Shown: piece by piece, positions 7,518-15,837 of the stretch
How the letters are laid out: each line of letters opens with the position of its first letter
Position numbering within the stretch: the stretch's first letter is position 1
Source of the DNA: SZUA-448 sp964602475
GTDB lineage: Bacteria; Bacillota; Clostridia; Lachnospirales; Lachnospiraceae
Direction: 5' to 3'
DNA length: 28,468 bases
Assembly: GCA_964602475.1 (NCBI GenBank)
Contig: CAZRRN010000035.1
Span: 1 to 28,468 of the forward strand
Program-made: the position numbers and the translations under genes
The notes under the pieces: generated by a model
The model's database searches: none
Told to the model about the DNA's origin: nothing
Seen by the model: the letters and a program-made list of their open reading frames with translations, nothing else

Positions 7518-8942
7518 TCAGTACGCATTTGGACTGACAAAGCCCCGGAATATAGTTAGAAACAGGATGCGAATGTCCAACCCGACACTCCAGTTTTCTA
7601 TATAATACAGATCATGTTCGATTCTCTTCTGAATTGAAGTATCCCCACGATAGCCGTTTATCTGTGCCCATCCTGTCATCCCGGGACGTACCTGATGCTT
7701 TACCATATAACGTGGAATCTCCTCCTTAAAGCGTTCCACAAAATACGGTCGCTCCGGACGAGGTCCGACCATACTCATATTACCTATCAGAACATTAAAG
7801 AGCTGCGGAAGTTCGTCGATACTTGTTTTTCGTATAAAATGTCCGAATTTTGTTACACGACTGTCTGTAGAGGTTGTCCACGCCTTTATTTCTTTTGAAT
7901 CATTCTGTACTACCATCGAACGGAATTTGTACATGGTAAATTCTTTATTATGAAGTCCGATCCGCTGCTGCTTGAAGAACACCGGTCCGTGCGAAGAAGT
8001 CTTAATCACAATCCCCGTCACCAGCATAAGTGGCGAGAACAGCAGAATCGCAAGCACCGATCCGACAAGATCCATCGACCTTTTAAGAATACGGTTACTT
8101 AGATTTGAAAGCGGAACATTTCTGATATTGATTACCGGCAGACCCGCAAGATCTTCAATGTAGGGATTATTCGGGATCACGTTACGGTAATCAGGGATGA
8201 ATTTCGTGTGAATTCCTGATTTCTCGCAGATACCGACCAGCTCCGGAAGATGGTCATAGCCGGACATACTGATTGCTATTGCAATTTCGTCAAAATCATT
8301 TTTCTCGATAAATTCTGAAAGCTCCTCCGTCCTTCCGACTACAGGAACCTTCTTATATACTGTTCCATTTTCCATTGAGTCGTCCAGAATTCCGTAGACA
8401 AAGTAACCCCACTGTGGATTTGCCATAATCCGGTCGATATACCCCTCTGCCGCGCGGCTGTATCCCACAATCAGCACATGCTTAACGTTTTTTCCACGCC
8501 GCCGTATTGCGCGAAGAACCCTGTCCAGCATATAGCGGAACAAAAATGCCGTTGCGCTGTTCACAATCGGGAATAAAAGTAGGAATTTTCGGGAAATATT
8601 TAATTCACGTTCAAAGAAAAACAAAACAAATACAAAATACAGAAGTCCAAGAAGATTCGCCTGTATGATATTCCACAGCTCATAACCGCTGCGGCGGCCA
8701 CGTTTTGGGCGATACAAGCCGCACATACTGTACAGAACAAGGTAGCCCGGAACAAGATAAACCAGATAGGAGGCATAATGCTCCAGACTAAAGAAGCCGA
8801 CATTTTCTTCAATTGCAAAAAGCTCAAAAACAGTCAATAAATCAAAACGCAGTACATAGGACAGCAAATAGCTTCCGATGATCAATACTGCATCAAGAAC
8901 AACATGAATGCGGTTGAACATTTTCTGATTGTCTTTAATCAC
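7518..8942 (-). CDS. Polyprenyl-phosphate sugar-1-phosphate transferase (WcaJ/CpsE type), initiating transferase
   Basis: 474 aa membrane enzyme that starts a polysaccharide repeat unit by moving a sugar phosphate to undecaprenyl phosphate. The N-terminal half has four to five hydrophobic segments, then a Rossmann-like CoA_binding_3 region (HVLIVGYSRAAEGYI). A further membrane segment follows at KRSMDLVGSVLAILLFSPLM. The C-terminal bacterial sugar transferase domain shows FFKQQRIG, MYKFRSM, DELPQLFNVL, MSMVGPRPERP and RPGMTGWAQINGYRG, all family marks. The start is GTG, supported by a GGAG that overlaps the end of the upstream gene 9 nt away; an ATG at 8921 has no ribosome binding site. It is the last gene of the long minus-strand run. 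Confidence 0.92.
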   Translation of the reverse strand: MIKDNQKMFNRIHVVLDAVLIIGSYLLSYVLRFDLLTVFELFAIEENVGFFSLEHYASYLVYLVPGYLVLYSMCGLYRPKRGRRSGYELWNIIQANLLGLLYFVFVLFFFERELNISRKFLLLFPIVNSATAFLFRYMLDRVLRAIRRRGKNVKHVLIVGYSRAAEGYIDRIMANPQWGYFVYGILDDSMENGTVYKKVPVVGRTEELSEFIEKNDFDEIAIAISMSGYDHLPELVGICEKSGIHTKFIPDYRNVIPNNPYIEDLAGLPVINIRNVPLSNLSNRILKRSMDLVGSVLAILLFSPLMLVTGIVIKTSSHGPVFFKQQRIGLHNKEFTMYKFRSMVVQNDSKEIKAWTTSTDSRVTKFGHFIRKTSIDELPQLFNVLIGNMSMVGPRPERPYFVERFKEEIPRYMVKHQVRPGMTGWAQINGYRGDTSIQKRIEHDLYYIENWSVGLDIRILFLTIFRGFVSPNAY

Positions 8943-8948
8943 AAGCGG

Positions 8949-10154
8949 TTACTCCATCTCTTTTAATTGTTGCAGAATGTTGTAAAACTGCACTCCGGTC
9001 TTCTCCCAGCTAAGGAGCGCCAGCTGTTTTTGTGCAGCGTCACTGCGCTGCTTCATCTTCTTTGGATGCTCCAGACTATCCTTCAGCCTTCGGTAAAGCT
9101 CCTTCCAGGAAACCGAGGTCAGAATTGCACAGTCTTCCGGAAAGAAATACGGGAAGGTCCCATCCTCAAACTCAATCAGCGGCAATCCGGAGGCAAGCAT
9201 TTCATAAGGCACAAGTGAGATGTTGCTCATCGATGCCACCATTCCAAAGTCTGCAGCCCGGTACAGCTTTGACAGCTCAGGCTGACTCAGCATACCAAGA
9301 TTGACACCGCCCTTTGGTACAAAGCTCTGCGCTTCACCGAAGTATTTCACTTCCAGCCGGATTCCATCCCGTTTCATAAACTCTTCCGCCAGATGTACCA
9401 TCATGTACTGGATGATACCCGGAAGCCGTTTTGCATAGTATTTCATATAGACCGCAAAGATCAGCACCTTTTGGTCTGTATAATTTGAAAAATCACGTTC
9501 TCTATAAGGATACCCTTCGGTGTCACATGGGAAGTCCACACAGTCCACCGGCGATACCGGTGCACAGTTTCGCAGTATTTCATCACGATTCCAGCCGCCA
9601 AGACTAACCATATGAAGTCCCTGCTCATAAGTCTTCTTCGCCAGCAGATACCGGTCTCCAAAGGTATAAAAGTAGGGTTCAAAGTCTTGAATAAAATACA
9701 TCTTATAGGAGGTAAACTTCTTCACATAATGAACTGTATCCCAAGAGGACGCAATCACTATATCCGGCTGAGCTTCGGGATTTCGAAGCATGGAAAGCAC
9801 ATCTTGTTTTGTGTAAAGGTCACCTCTGTAATCCGGTAGGTTTGCTTTCGCACAGAGCTCCATCTCTTCCGCACTCTGCTGTTTGTAGACCGCATAACCG
9901 ACGCGGAGTCCCTGCTTTTCCAGTTCGGTTCCGATTCGAAGAATTGAAGTCTGCCCTCCTGAGAACCTTACCATCCGCGTAATTAAGAAAACCACCGACC
10001 GCACCTGGTCCGGGCGGTGATTCATTACGACTGCCGTATCATAATGATCCATCTGATCCGAAATCTGCTTCCAGTCCACTGCTGCCTGTACGCCATGTGA
10101 AAGACTGAGAATCTGTCGTTTGCCTTCCCTAATCAGACCTTCTGTTGTCTCCAT
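8949..10154 (-). CDS. WsaF-like glycosyltransferase (GT4-type fold)
   Basis: About 401 aa. The N-terminal part has VVFLITRMVRFSGGQTSILRI, then IVIASSWDTVHYV and IQDFEPYFYTFGDRY; the last is a hallmark of WsaF-like rhamnosyltransferases. The C-terminal part has a GT-B donor-site pattern: ADFGMVASMSNISLVPYEML followed by ASGLPLIEFE. Rhamnan-type polymer synthesis is suggested by family only. The frame is open to a TTG at 10184, but the ATG at 10152-10154 has AAGGGA 7 nt upstream and is preferred. It ends 6 nt before the sugar transferase gene. The 103-nt gap to the ATPase gene contains an inverted repeat (CCTGCC at 10211, GGCAGG at 10251) but no terminator-like T-run. Confidence 0.85.
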   Translation of the reverse strand: METTEGLIREGKRQILSLSHGVQAAVDWKQISDQMDHYDTAVVMNHRPDQVRSVVFLITRMVRFSGGQTSILRIGTELEKQGLRVGYAVYKQQSAEEMELCAKANLPDYRGDLYTKQDVLSMLRNPEAQPDIVIASSWDTVHYVKKFTSYKMYFIQDFEPYFYTFGDRYLLAKKTYEQGLHMVSLGGWNRDEILRNCAPVSPVDCVDFPCDTEGYPYRERDFSNYTDQKVLIFAVYMKYYAKRLPGIIQYMMVHLAEEFMKRDGIRLEVKYFGEAQSFVPKGGVNLGMLSQPELSKLYRAADFGMVASMSNISLVPYEMLASGLPLIEFEDGTFPYFFPEDCAILTSVSWKELYRRLKDSLEHPKKMKQRSDAAQKQLALLSWEKTGVQFYNILQQLKEME

Positions 10155-10257
10155 ACTGCTTTCCCTTCTGCCCACCGGAGTCAAGGCAAGCTTAACCTTT
10201 CCCTAATATTCCTGCCATCGTCCAATCACTTACTCATTTCAGGATTCATCGGCAGGT

Positions 10258-10995
10258 TCAGCCGTCCATTCGTTCCTCGTAAATTGCTGCAATCCGGTTT
10301 ACGTCGCCGTAGGCCGCAAGCCGCCCGTGCTCGAGAAGAATTGCTTTATCGCAGAGTTTTTTGACCTGCTGGATATTATGTGAAACAAAAAGAACCGTTG
10401 TCCCGTTCCGGAACATTTCCTGGATTCTTGCTTCACTTTTCTTTTTGAATTTTGCATCTCCGACCGAGAGCACCTCATCAAGAATCAGAATATCCGCCTG
10501 CATCACCATAGCAATGGAAAAGCCAAGCCGGGATTTCATACCGGAAGAATAGTTCTTCACCGGTACATTAATAAAATCCTCCAGCTCAGAGAACTCTACA
10601 ATCTCGTCAAATCTGGAACGAATAAACTGTCTTGAGTAACCGAGCACTGCTCCGTACAGATATATGTTCTCCGCACCGGTATACTGGCGGTCAAATCCTG
10701 CCCCCAGCTCCAGTAGCGGAACAATCTTTCCTTTTGTAGTGATTTTCCCTTCGGAAGGCTTTAGGACACCTGCCACTACCTTCAAAAGAGTACTCTTGCC
10801 CGCACCGTTCAATCCAAGGATTCCGACATGATCTCCGCTTTCTATAGAAAAGCTGACGTTTTTCAAGGCCCAGAATTCATTGTAATGCATCTCGGCCTTC
10901 AATAGCTTTATTACGTAATCCTTCAGATCATCAACCTTCTGTTCATTTAAATTAAACCGGACACCAACCTTTTCCGCTTTTATCACTGTACCCAA
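10258..10995 (-). CDS. ABC-2 polysaccharide exporter, ATP-binding subunit (Wzt/TagH-like)
   Basis: 245 aa. Walker A at 61-69 (GLNGAGKST), ABC signature at about 150-154 (SSGMK context), Walker B ADILILDE at 167-174, and the switch His in LFVSHNIQQ. The N-terminal segment before the first strand (NLNEQKVDDLKDYVIKLLKA) is typical of Wzt/TagH ATPases. It lacks the C-terminal carbohydrate-binding domain found in long Wzt proteins such as the O9a type, so length control by terminal-sugar recognition is not expected from this subunit. Start: TTG at 10993-10995, with AAAGGA about 12 nt upstream; no ATG is nearby and a GTG three codons later is possible. Its permease partner is the next gene upstream. 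Confidence 0.9.
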   Translation of the reverse strand: MGTVIKAEKVGVRFNLNEQKVDDLKDYVIKLLKAEMHYNEFWALKNVSFSIESGDHVGILGLNGAGKSTLLKVVAGVLKPSEGKITTKGKIVPLLELGAGFDRQYTGAENIYLYGAVLGYSRQFIRSRFDEIVEFSELEDFINVPVKNYSSGMKSRLGFSIAMVMQADILILDEVLSVGDAKFKKKSEARIQEMFRNGTTVLFVSHNIQQVKKLCDKAILLEHGRLAAYGDVNRIAAIYEERMDG

Positions 10996-11029
10996 ATTAT
11001 TTCACAATCCTTTCCATCCATGCTCTCTC

Positions 11030-11050
11030 GGCTCTGTATATTACACAGCC
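11030..11050. other. Hairpin in the gap between the exporter permease and ATPase genes
   Basis: GGCTCTGTA, TAT, TACACAGCC: 9-bp arms with one mismatch. No T-run follows on the minus strand, so it looks more like an mRNA processing or stability element than a terminator. The gap is 90 nt. Confidence 0.35.
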
Positions 11051-11085
11051 TCTTTGTTACCTACTGTTCCAATGAAGGATCCCGA

Positions 11086-11871
11086 TCAGATGTGCAGGAT
11101 AAACTTATCCTGCTTTCGGTAAAAGACCAGTGTTCCGATAATCAGGCTCGCTACCCCGAAGATCAGCGAATACCAGGTGTAAAAGCTGTCAAGCGGAACT
11201 CCAAATACCGCATTCCGAAAATTGGCAATTACTGCATACAGCGGATTATACCGAACCAGCCACTGCTTCCAGATTGTTGAAGAATTAAGAAGCTTCTCTG
11301 CCGGATAAAATATCGCCGATACATACATGATAATCATCAGTAATACACCCCAGAGGTATTCTGTATCCCGGAAGAAAACCTCCATGGTTGCAAGAATAAA
11401 CCCGATCCCGATTGTCATCAGCAGCAACGCGGCTACAGGCACAAGTGCTCCAAACAGGTATACGGTAGGTGTCACCTTCTGTACCAGTCCGACACCAACC
11501 AGCACGATCAGCGAAATCAGGAAAATAATAAAACTCGAAATGGTTGATGCAAGCGGATAAATATATTTTGGCACATAGACCTTACGAATCATTGAACTGT
11601 TATTCCGTACCGCCTTCAGTGCAGAACGTGTTCCTCCGGAAAAGAAACCATACAGCAGACGCCCCGTCAGAACATAAATCGGGAAGTTCACAATTGATTT
11701 TTCAAAGATTTCGGTGAATACTACCGTCAGTACAATCATCGTTAGCAACGGTTCCAGCAGCGTCCAAACAATTCCGAGAACCGAATTACGATATTTTAAT
11801 TTGATGTCCTTCTTAATAAGCTCTATCAGAAGGTATCTGTATTTTGTAAAATTTTCAATTACTCTGCTCAT
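11086..11871 (-). CDS. ABC-2 polysaccharide exporter, permease subunit (Wzm/TagG-like)
   Basis: 261 aa membrane protein with about six hydrophobic segments. The N-terminus (YLLIELIKKDIKLKYRNSVL followed by GIVWTLLEP) is the classic start of ABC-2 polysaccharide/teichoic acid export permeases. Later parts include LYGFFSGGTRSALKAVRNNS and IMYVSAIFYPAEKL. With the ATPase encoded downstream it would move a lipid-linked polymer across the cytoplasmic membrane. The ATG lies 3 nt after the leuA stop codon, and its likely GGGGAG ribosome binding site lies within the end of leuA. Translation of the two is therefore probably linked, an unusual pairing of leucine synthesis with export. Confidence 0.92.
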   Translation of the reverse strand: MSRVIENFTKYRYLLIELIKKDIKLKYRNSVLGIVWTLLEPLLTMIVLTVVFTEIFEKSIVNFPIYVLTGRLLYGFFSGGTRSALKAVRNNSSMIRKVYVPKYIYPLASTISSFIIFLISLIVLVGVGLVQKVTPTVYLFGALVPVAALLLMTIGIGFILATMEVFFRDTEYLWGVLLMIIMYVSAIFYPAEKLLNSSTIWKQWLVRYNPLYAVIANFRNAVFGVPLDSFYTWYSLIFGVASLIIGTLVFYRKQDKFILHI

Positions 11872-11874
11872 GAA

Positions 11875-13551
11875 TCAGTTTTCTCCCCAAATACGGTTGA
11901 TTGCACAGAACATCGCACGAATGGAAGCTCGCGTAATATTCGAGCTGACCCCGACCCCGAACGTTGTTGTTCCGGTCAGTCCATCCATAATGTGCATATA
12001 GGCTGCCGCCTGTGCGTTCGAACCCTCACGCAGTGCATGCTCGGAATAATCGAGCACGCGAATCTGCTTTCCAAGCTCCAGCTGCAATCCACGCTGTACC
12101 GCGTCAATCGGACCGTTTCCACGGGAGGTAAAGGTCTTCTCAATTCCATGATCGGTATAGGTAAGCTCTGCCAGAGTATGATACGTATCTTCGCTTTCCG
12201 GAATATCCTCCATCCTGCATTTACGGAAATGATATGGTTCTTTGTGATCCAGATAATGCTCCTTAAACTCCTGCATAATACGATCCGGTTCCACCTCTCC
12301 GAGTGTTTCCGAAATCGGCTGAATAATATCCGCAAATTCCTTATGCATGGACTTCGGCAGCTTAAATCCGAAATAAGTCTCCATCACGTAAGCGACACCA
12401 CCCTTGCCGGACTGGCTGTTGATCCGTACAATGGATTCATATTCTCTGCCGATATCCTTCGGGTTAATCGGCAGATAGGGTACCTGCCAGATTGCGCTTC
12501 TCCGTTCGGACATCGCTTTCATTCCTTTGTTGATCGCATCCTGATGCGGTCCGGAAAATGCGGTAAATACCAGCTTTCCGGCATACGGATGACGCTCCGG
12601 AACCTTCAGGCGGCAGAGCCGTTCATAAACCTGTTGAATTTCATCGATGTTCTGAAGCTCAAGCTCCGGATCTACACCTTGGGAAAACATATTATAGGCC
12701 AGTGTCAGAATATCAACATTTCCGGTACGTTCGCCATTTCCAAACAGAGTCCCTTCCACACGATCCGCGCCCGCCATCATTCCAAGCTCCGCAATTGCAA
12801 CTCCTGTTCCACGGTCGTTATGCGGATGAATGCTGAGAATAATACTCTCACGGTTTTTCAGATGTGTAGACATCCATTCAATCTCATCTGCATAGACATT
12901 CGGTGTATTCATCTCTACAGTAGCAGGAAGATTTAAAATCATTTTCTTCTCCGGAACCGGCTGCCACACCTCCTGTACTGCATCACAAACCTCAAGTGCA
13001 TAGTCAAGCTCTGTTCCCGTAAAGCTTTCCGGTGAATACTCGTAAATGATTGTTCCGGGAAATTGCTCTGCACATTGTCTGGCGCATTCCGCACCATCAG
13101 TTGCGATTTTTTTAATCTCATCTCTTGTCTTATGGAAAACCACATCCCGCTGAAGCGCTGATGTCGGATTGTAAATATGCACAATCGCACGTTTTACTCC
13201 CTGCAAAGCCTCAAAGGTTCGCTCAATCTGTTCCTTCTTGCACATCACGAGTGTTTGTACCGTCACGTCATCCGGAATCAGGTTTCTTCGAACCAATTCC
13301 CGCACAAAATCGAATTCAATCTGGGAGGATGCCGGAAATCCGACTTCAATCTCACGAAAACCAATTTTTACCAGCATGCGAAAGAATTCTATCTTCTCTT
13401 CGACCTGCATCGGTTCAATCAGAGCCTGATTTCCATCGCGGAGATCAACACTGCACCAGACCGGCGCATGTGTAATCTCTTTTCCCGGCCAGCTGCGGTC
13501 TTTCATTGTTACTGTCGGATTCTTCTGATATTTTTGATAAGGAAGACTCAT
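11875..13551 (-). CDS. leuA: 2-isopropylmalate synthase
   Basis: 558 aa. Catalyses condensation of acetyl-CoA and 2-oxoisovalerate, the first committed step of leucine synthesis. The opening (PYQKYQKNPTVTMKDRSWPG and APVWCSVDLRDGNQALIEPM) places it in the long LeuA branch also found in fungi and actinobacteria. The HMGL-like barrel includes the metal-binding SIHPHNDRGTG. The C-terminal LeuA dimer/allosteric domain includes RGNGPIDAVQRGLQLELG and ends near GVGVSSNITRASIRAMFCA. Leucine feedback is expected from the family. AGAGGTGAG precedes the ATG. It begins 18 nt after cdaR and ends 3 nt before the exporter permease gene. There is no room for a T-box or leader upstream. Confidence 0.95.
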   Translation of the reverse strand: MSLPYQKYQKNPTVTMKDRSWPGKEITHAPVWCSVDLRDGNQALIEPMQVEEKIEFFRMLVKIGFREIEVGFPASSQIEFDFVRELVRRNLIPDDVTVQTLVMCKKEQIERTFEALQGVKRAIVHIYNPTSALQRDVVFHKTRDEIKKIATDGAECARQCAEQFPGTIIYEYSPESFTGTELDYALEVCDAVQEVWQPVPEKKMILNLPATVEMNTPNVYADEIEWMSTHLKNRESIILSIHPHNDRGTGVAIAELGMMAGADRVEGTLFGNGERTGNVDILTLAYNMFSQGVDPELELQNIDEIQQVYERLCRLKVPERHPYAGKLVFTAFSGPHQDAINKGMKAMSERRSAIWQVPYLPINPKDIGREYESIVRINSQSGKGGVAYVMETYFGFKLPKSMHKEFADIIQPISETLGEVEPDRIMQEFKEHYLDHKEPYHFRKCRMEDIPESEDTYHTLAELTYTDHGIEKTFTSRGNGPIDAVQRGLQLELGKQIRVLDYSEHALREGSNAQAAAYMHIMDGLTGTTTFGVGVSSNITRASIRAMFCAINRIWGEN

Positions 13552-13569
13552 AACTCACCTCTCGACCGA

Positions 13570-14913
13570 TTACGGTTCCGGAACCGGTGTCATTCCGGCT
13601 TCTCCCTCCGCCGGTTCGTCATTCTCCGGAGCGGATACATCATCACCTTCCGAAATCGGTAACAGATCCTGTTTTTCGGAAATCGTAATTTCTATAGTTG
13701 TAACCTTTGTTTCGACATTATCCGGTGCTTCCGCCCTCACCAGTGCAAGATACGTACCGGGAGCAGTAAATGCGCTGCAGTCAATATACGGAGTCAGCTG
13801 TGACACAGTAATATCGGTTAGATACGCCGGCACTCCGACAACCTTGACCGAGGTTGAAATAGCTGAAAATTCTGCCGTAAGCGATTCCTCCAGATTCTTA
13901 AGTTCAATCATACTGGTAAGAACAGAGATTTCCTTTGTCTCCATCTTGACGATTGTCGCTTTTACCGATACCTTGTCATTATCACCCACCAAAATATAGG
14001 TCTCTCCATACTGCTCCTGAAGTGCTGCTTCTATATCAAGCTCCTCTTCAATATCTGCCCTCGCATTTGAAATATCACAGAAGAGCTCAAGGCTTGATAT
14101 TCTCATCAGAGCTGCTGCTTTTCCCGCAATCAACACTGTATTCGGTGCATATTCGATTCCGGTACAGGCATAATCATAAAACGCAGTTCCTGTCTTTAAA
14201 ACATTCAGGGTAATGCTCTTTGTCGGAAGGAGTGTGACATTAACCTGCACCTGCTCCGCTGACATTGTAAGCTTTACAGAATCCACCACATTGCCGTTCT
14301 CATCATAAACAACCGGAATACTAGTCTGTTGAAATGAATTCGAAACACCTTCCACATTAACAAGAACGGCAATTTTGGCGATCTTGGCAATCTGGGTCTT
14401 GGAACCTGATATGGTGATCAGGTTGGGGCTGACCGATGTCTCCGTAATATAGTTACCCTCCAAAACGGTTCCGTCCGGGATTACAGACACTGCAAAGCTC
14501 TGGGTATCCGAATCCTCAAGTGTAAGCTTCATCATCCCAGTACCTTCGGAGGTCTTTTTTTCAATTATTTCAACTTCGCTTTCTTCATGCGTTGTACAGG
14601 TCACAACAATTTCAACTGCATTCAGCTCGTTTTTTGTCGTAATGTCCGCAGTCGCCAGAAAATCATCTGCTGACAAATCCTCAATGACAGAACGTTTTCC
14701 CTGTATCTTGATTGTAATCGTATCTCCCGAGGTAACCTCAAAGATCTTGTTGACCGACTCCATCTGTTCGGCATTTAATAGCGTAACCGGAAGATTTTTG
14801 ATTACCTTGGTCGTTACCGGATCGATCAGTCCATTGATAAAAATCCAGAGCAATACGGCAATAACCAGTGATATGATTTTTGTTCCGGGATTTCTTGTGA
14901 TTGCTTCTTTCAT
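13570..14913 (-). CDS. cdaR: YbbR-domain protein CdaR, regulator of the diadenylate cyclase
   Basis: 447 aa. A single membrane helix near the N-terminus (IISLVIAVLLWIFINGL) is followed by a long extracellular part made of three to four YbbR-like beta repeats. Recurring forms are VNVEGVSNSFQQTSIPVVYD and LPTKSITLNVLKTGTAFYDY. The tail is rich in Glu/Pro. In Firmicutes CdaR sits next to CdaA and modulates c-di-AMP synthesis, probably from outside the membrane. It starts 14 nt after the end of cdaA. The usual third gene, glmM, does not follow; leuA does. Confidence 0.88.
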   Translation of the reverse strand: MKEAITRNPGTKIISLVIAVLLWIFINGLIDPVTTKVIKNLPVTLLNAEQMESVNKIFEVTSGDTITIKIQGKRSVIEDLSADDFLATADITTKNELNAVEIVVTCTTHEESEVEIIEKKTSEGTGMMKLTLEDSDTQSFAVSVIPDGTVLEGNYITETSVSPNLITISGSKTQIAKIAKIAVLVNVEGVSNSFQQTSIPVVYDENGNVVDSVKLTMSAEQVQVNVTLLPTKSITLNVLKTGTAFYDYACTGIEYAPNTVLIAGKAAALMRISSLELFCDISNARADIEEELDIEAALQEQYGETYILVGDNDKVSVKATIVKMETKEISVLTSMIELKNLEESLTAEFSAISTSVKVVGVPAYLTDITVSQLTPYIDCSAFTAPGTYLALVRAEAPDNVETKVTTIEITISEKQDLLPISEGDDVSAPENDEPAEGEAGMTPVPEP

Positions 14914-14927
14914 GTCCGGCCTCCGTA

Positions 14928-15803
14928 TTATTGATCTGCTTTCTTTTTCGTTATACGACGGAAAATTGTGGTCAGCTTCTTGCTTTCCACCGTTTTGTTC
15001 TGAACAACACGAAGCTTGTTCCTCAATAGCTCGCCTCCGACATTCCTGTAGAGCTCACCCTTCTGCGCAACAGATACTTTTCCTGTTTCCTCCGATATAA
15101 TAATTGTAAAGGAGTCCGAAACCTCACTGATACCAACTCCTGCGCGGTGTCTGGTTCCAAGCTCCTTGGAAAGTCTCATGTTATCCGACAGCGGCAGATA
15201 ACAGGTCGCTGCGGTCACACGGTTTCCCCGGATGATTACTGCTCCATCGTGAAGCGGGGTGTTATGCTCAAATATATTAATCAGCAGCTGACTGCTGACC
15301 ACCGCATCAATCTCGATTCCCGTTTTTTCGTAATCCGTCAGCGGAACCTCCTGTTCCAGTACGATAAGCGCTCCCGTTTTATTCTTTGCGAGCTCATAAG
15401 AAGCCCGTACCAGCTCCTCAAGTGTCCGATCGGAAAAGCGTTCCCTTTCGGAATCCCGCAGATAATTAAGCGGATTCATAACATTTCTCTGTCCAAGCTG
15501 TTCCAGTGCCTTTCTAAACTCCGGCTGAAACAGAATAATCAGTGCCGTAATTCCGACTGTGATGGTATTTGCAAAAATCCATAAAAATACGTTAAACTCG
15601 CACAGATAAGCGATGACCCATGCAAGCAGCAGTATTCCAAGTCCTTTGACAATAATCCAGGCTCTTGTTTGTTTGATCCATTTTATAATACTGTAGACAA
15701 TGACGACCAACAGAAGAATTTCCACAAATGCCGAAACACCGAATTTCGGCAAAGCCATACGGCTGAAGAAATCCTGTAAAAATGAATTAATTTTATCCAT
15801 CAT
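14928..15803 (-). CDS. cdaA: Membrane diadenylate cyclase CdaA (DisA_N domain)
   Basis: 291 aa. Makes c-di-AMP from two ATP. Three membrane segments lie in the first 100 residues (FVEILLLVVIVYSIIKWI, WIIVKGLGILLLAWVIAYL, FLWIFANTITVGITALIILF). The DAC domain follows, with the DGA motif at Asp186 (LHDGAVIIRG) and the RHR motif at 218-220 (GTRHRAGVG); both are needed for catalysis and both are intact. Length is normal for CdaA. Two ATGs are adjacent; GGAG lies about 10 nt upstream of the first. Genes for two uncharacterised membrane proteins precede it and cdaR follows directly. Confidence 0.94.
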   Translation of the reverse strand: MMDKINSFLQDFFSRMALPKFGVSAFVEILLLVVIVYSIIKWIKQTRAWIIVKGLGILLLAWVIAYLCEFNVFLWIFANTITVGITALIILFQPEFRKALEQLGQRNVMNPLNYLRDSERERFSDRTLEELVRASYELAKNKTGALIVLEQEVPLTDYEKTGIEIDAVVSSQLLINIFEHNTPLHDGAVIIRGNRVTAATCYLPLSDNMRLSKELGTRHRAGVGISEVSDSFTIIISEETGKVSVAQKGELYRNVGGELLRNKLRVVQNKTVESKKLTTIFRRITKKKADQ

Positions 15804-15837
15804 AGTTCTGTCACTCCTGCCCTGTTGATGTTCTGCT

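Noticed and set aside
10155..10257. Inverted repeat CCTGCC/GGCAGG as an operon terminator
   Set aside because: Six-base arms with a 34-nt loop and no T-run; unlikely to end transcription.
11992..12936. Long plus-strand open frame of 314 codons
   Set aside because: It lies wholly opposite leuA, which has strong family motifs; no ribosome binding site or recognisable protein.
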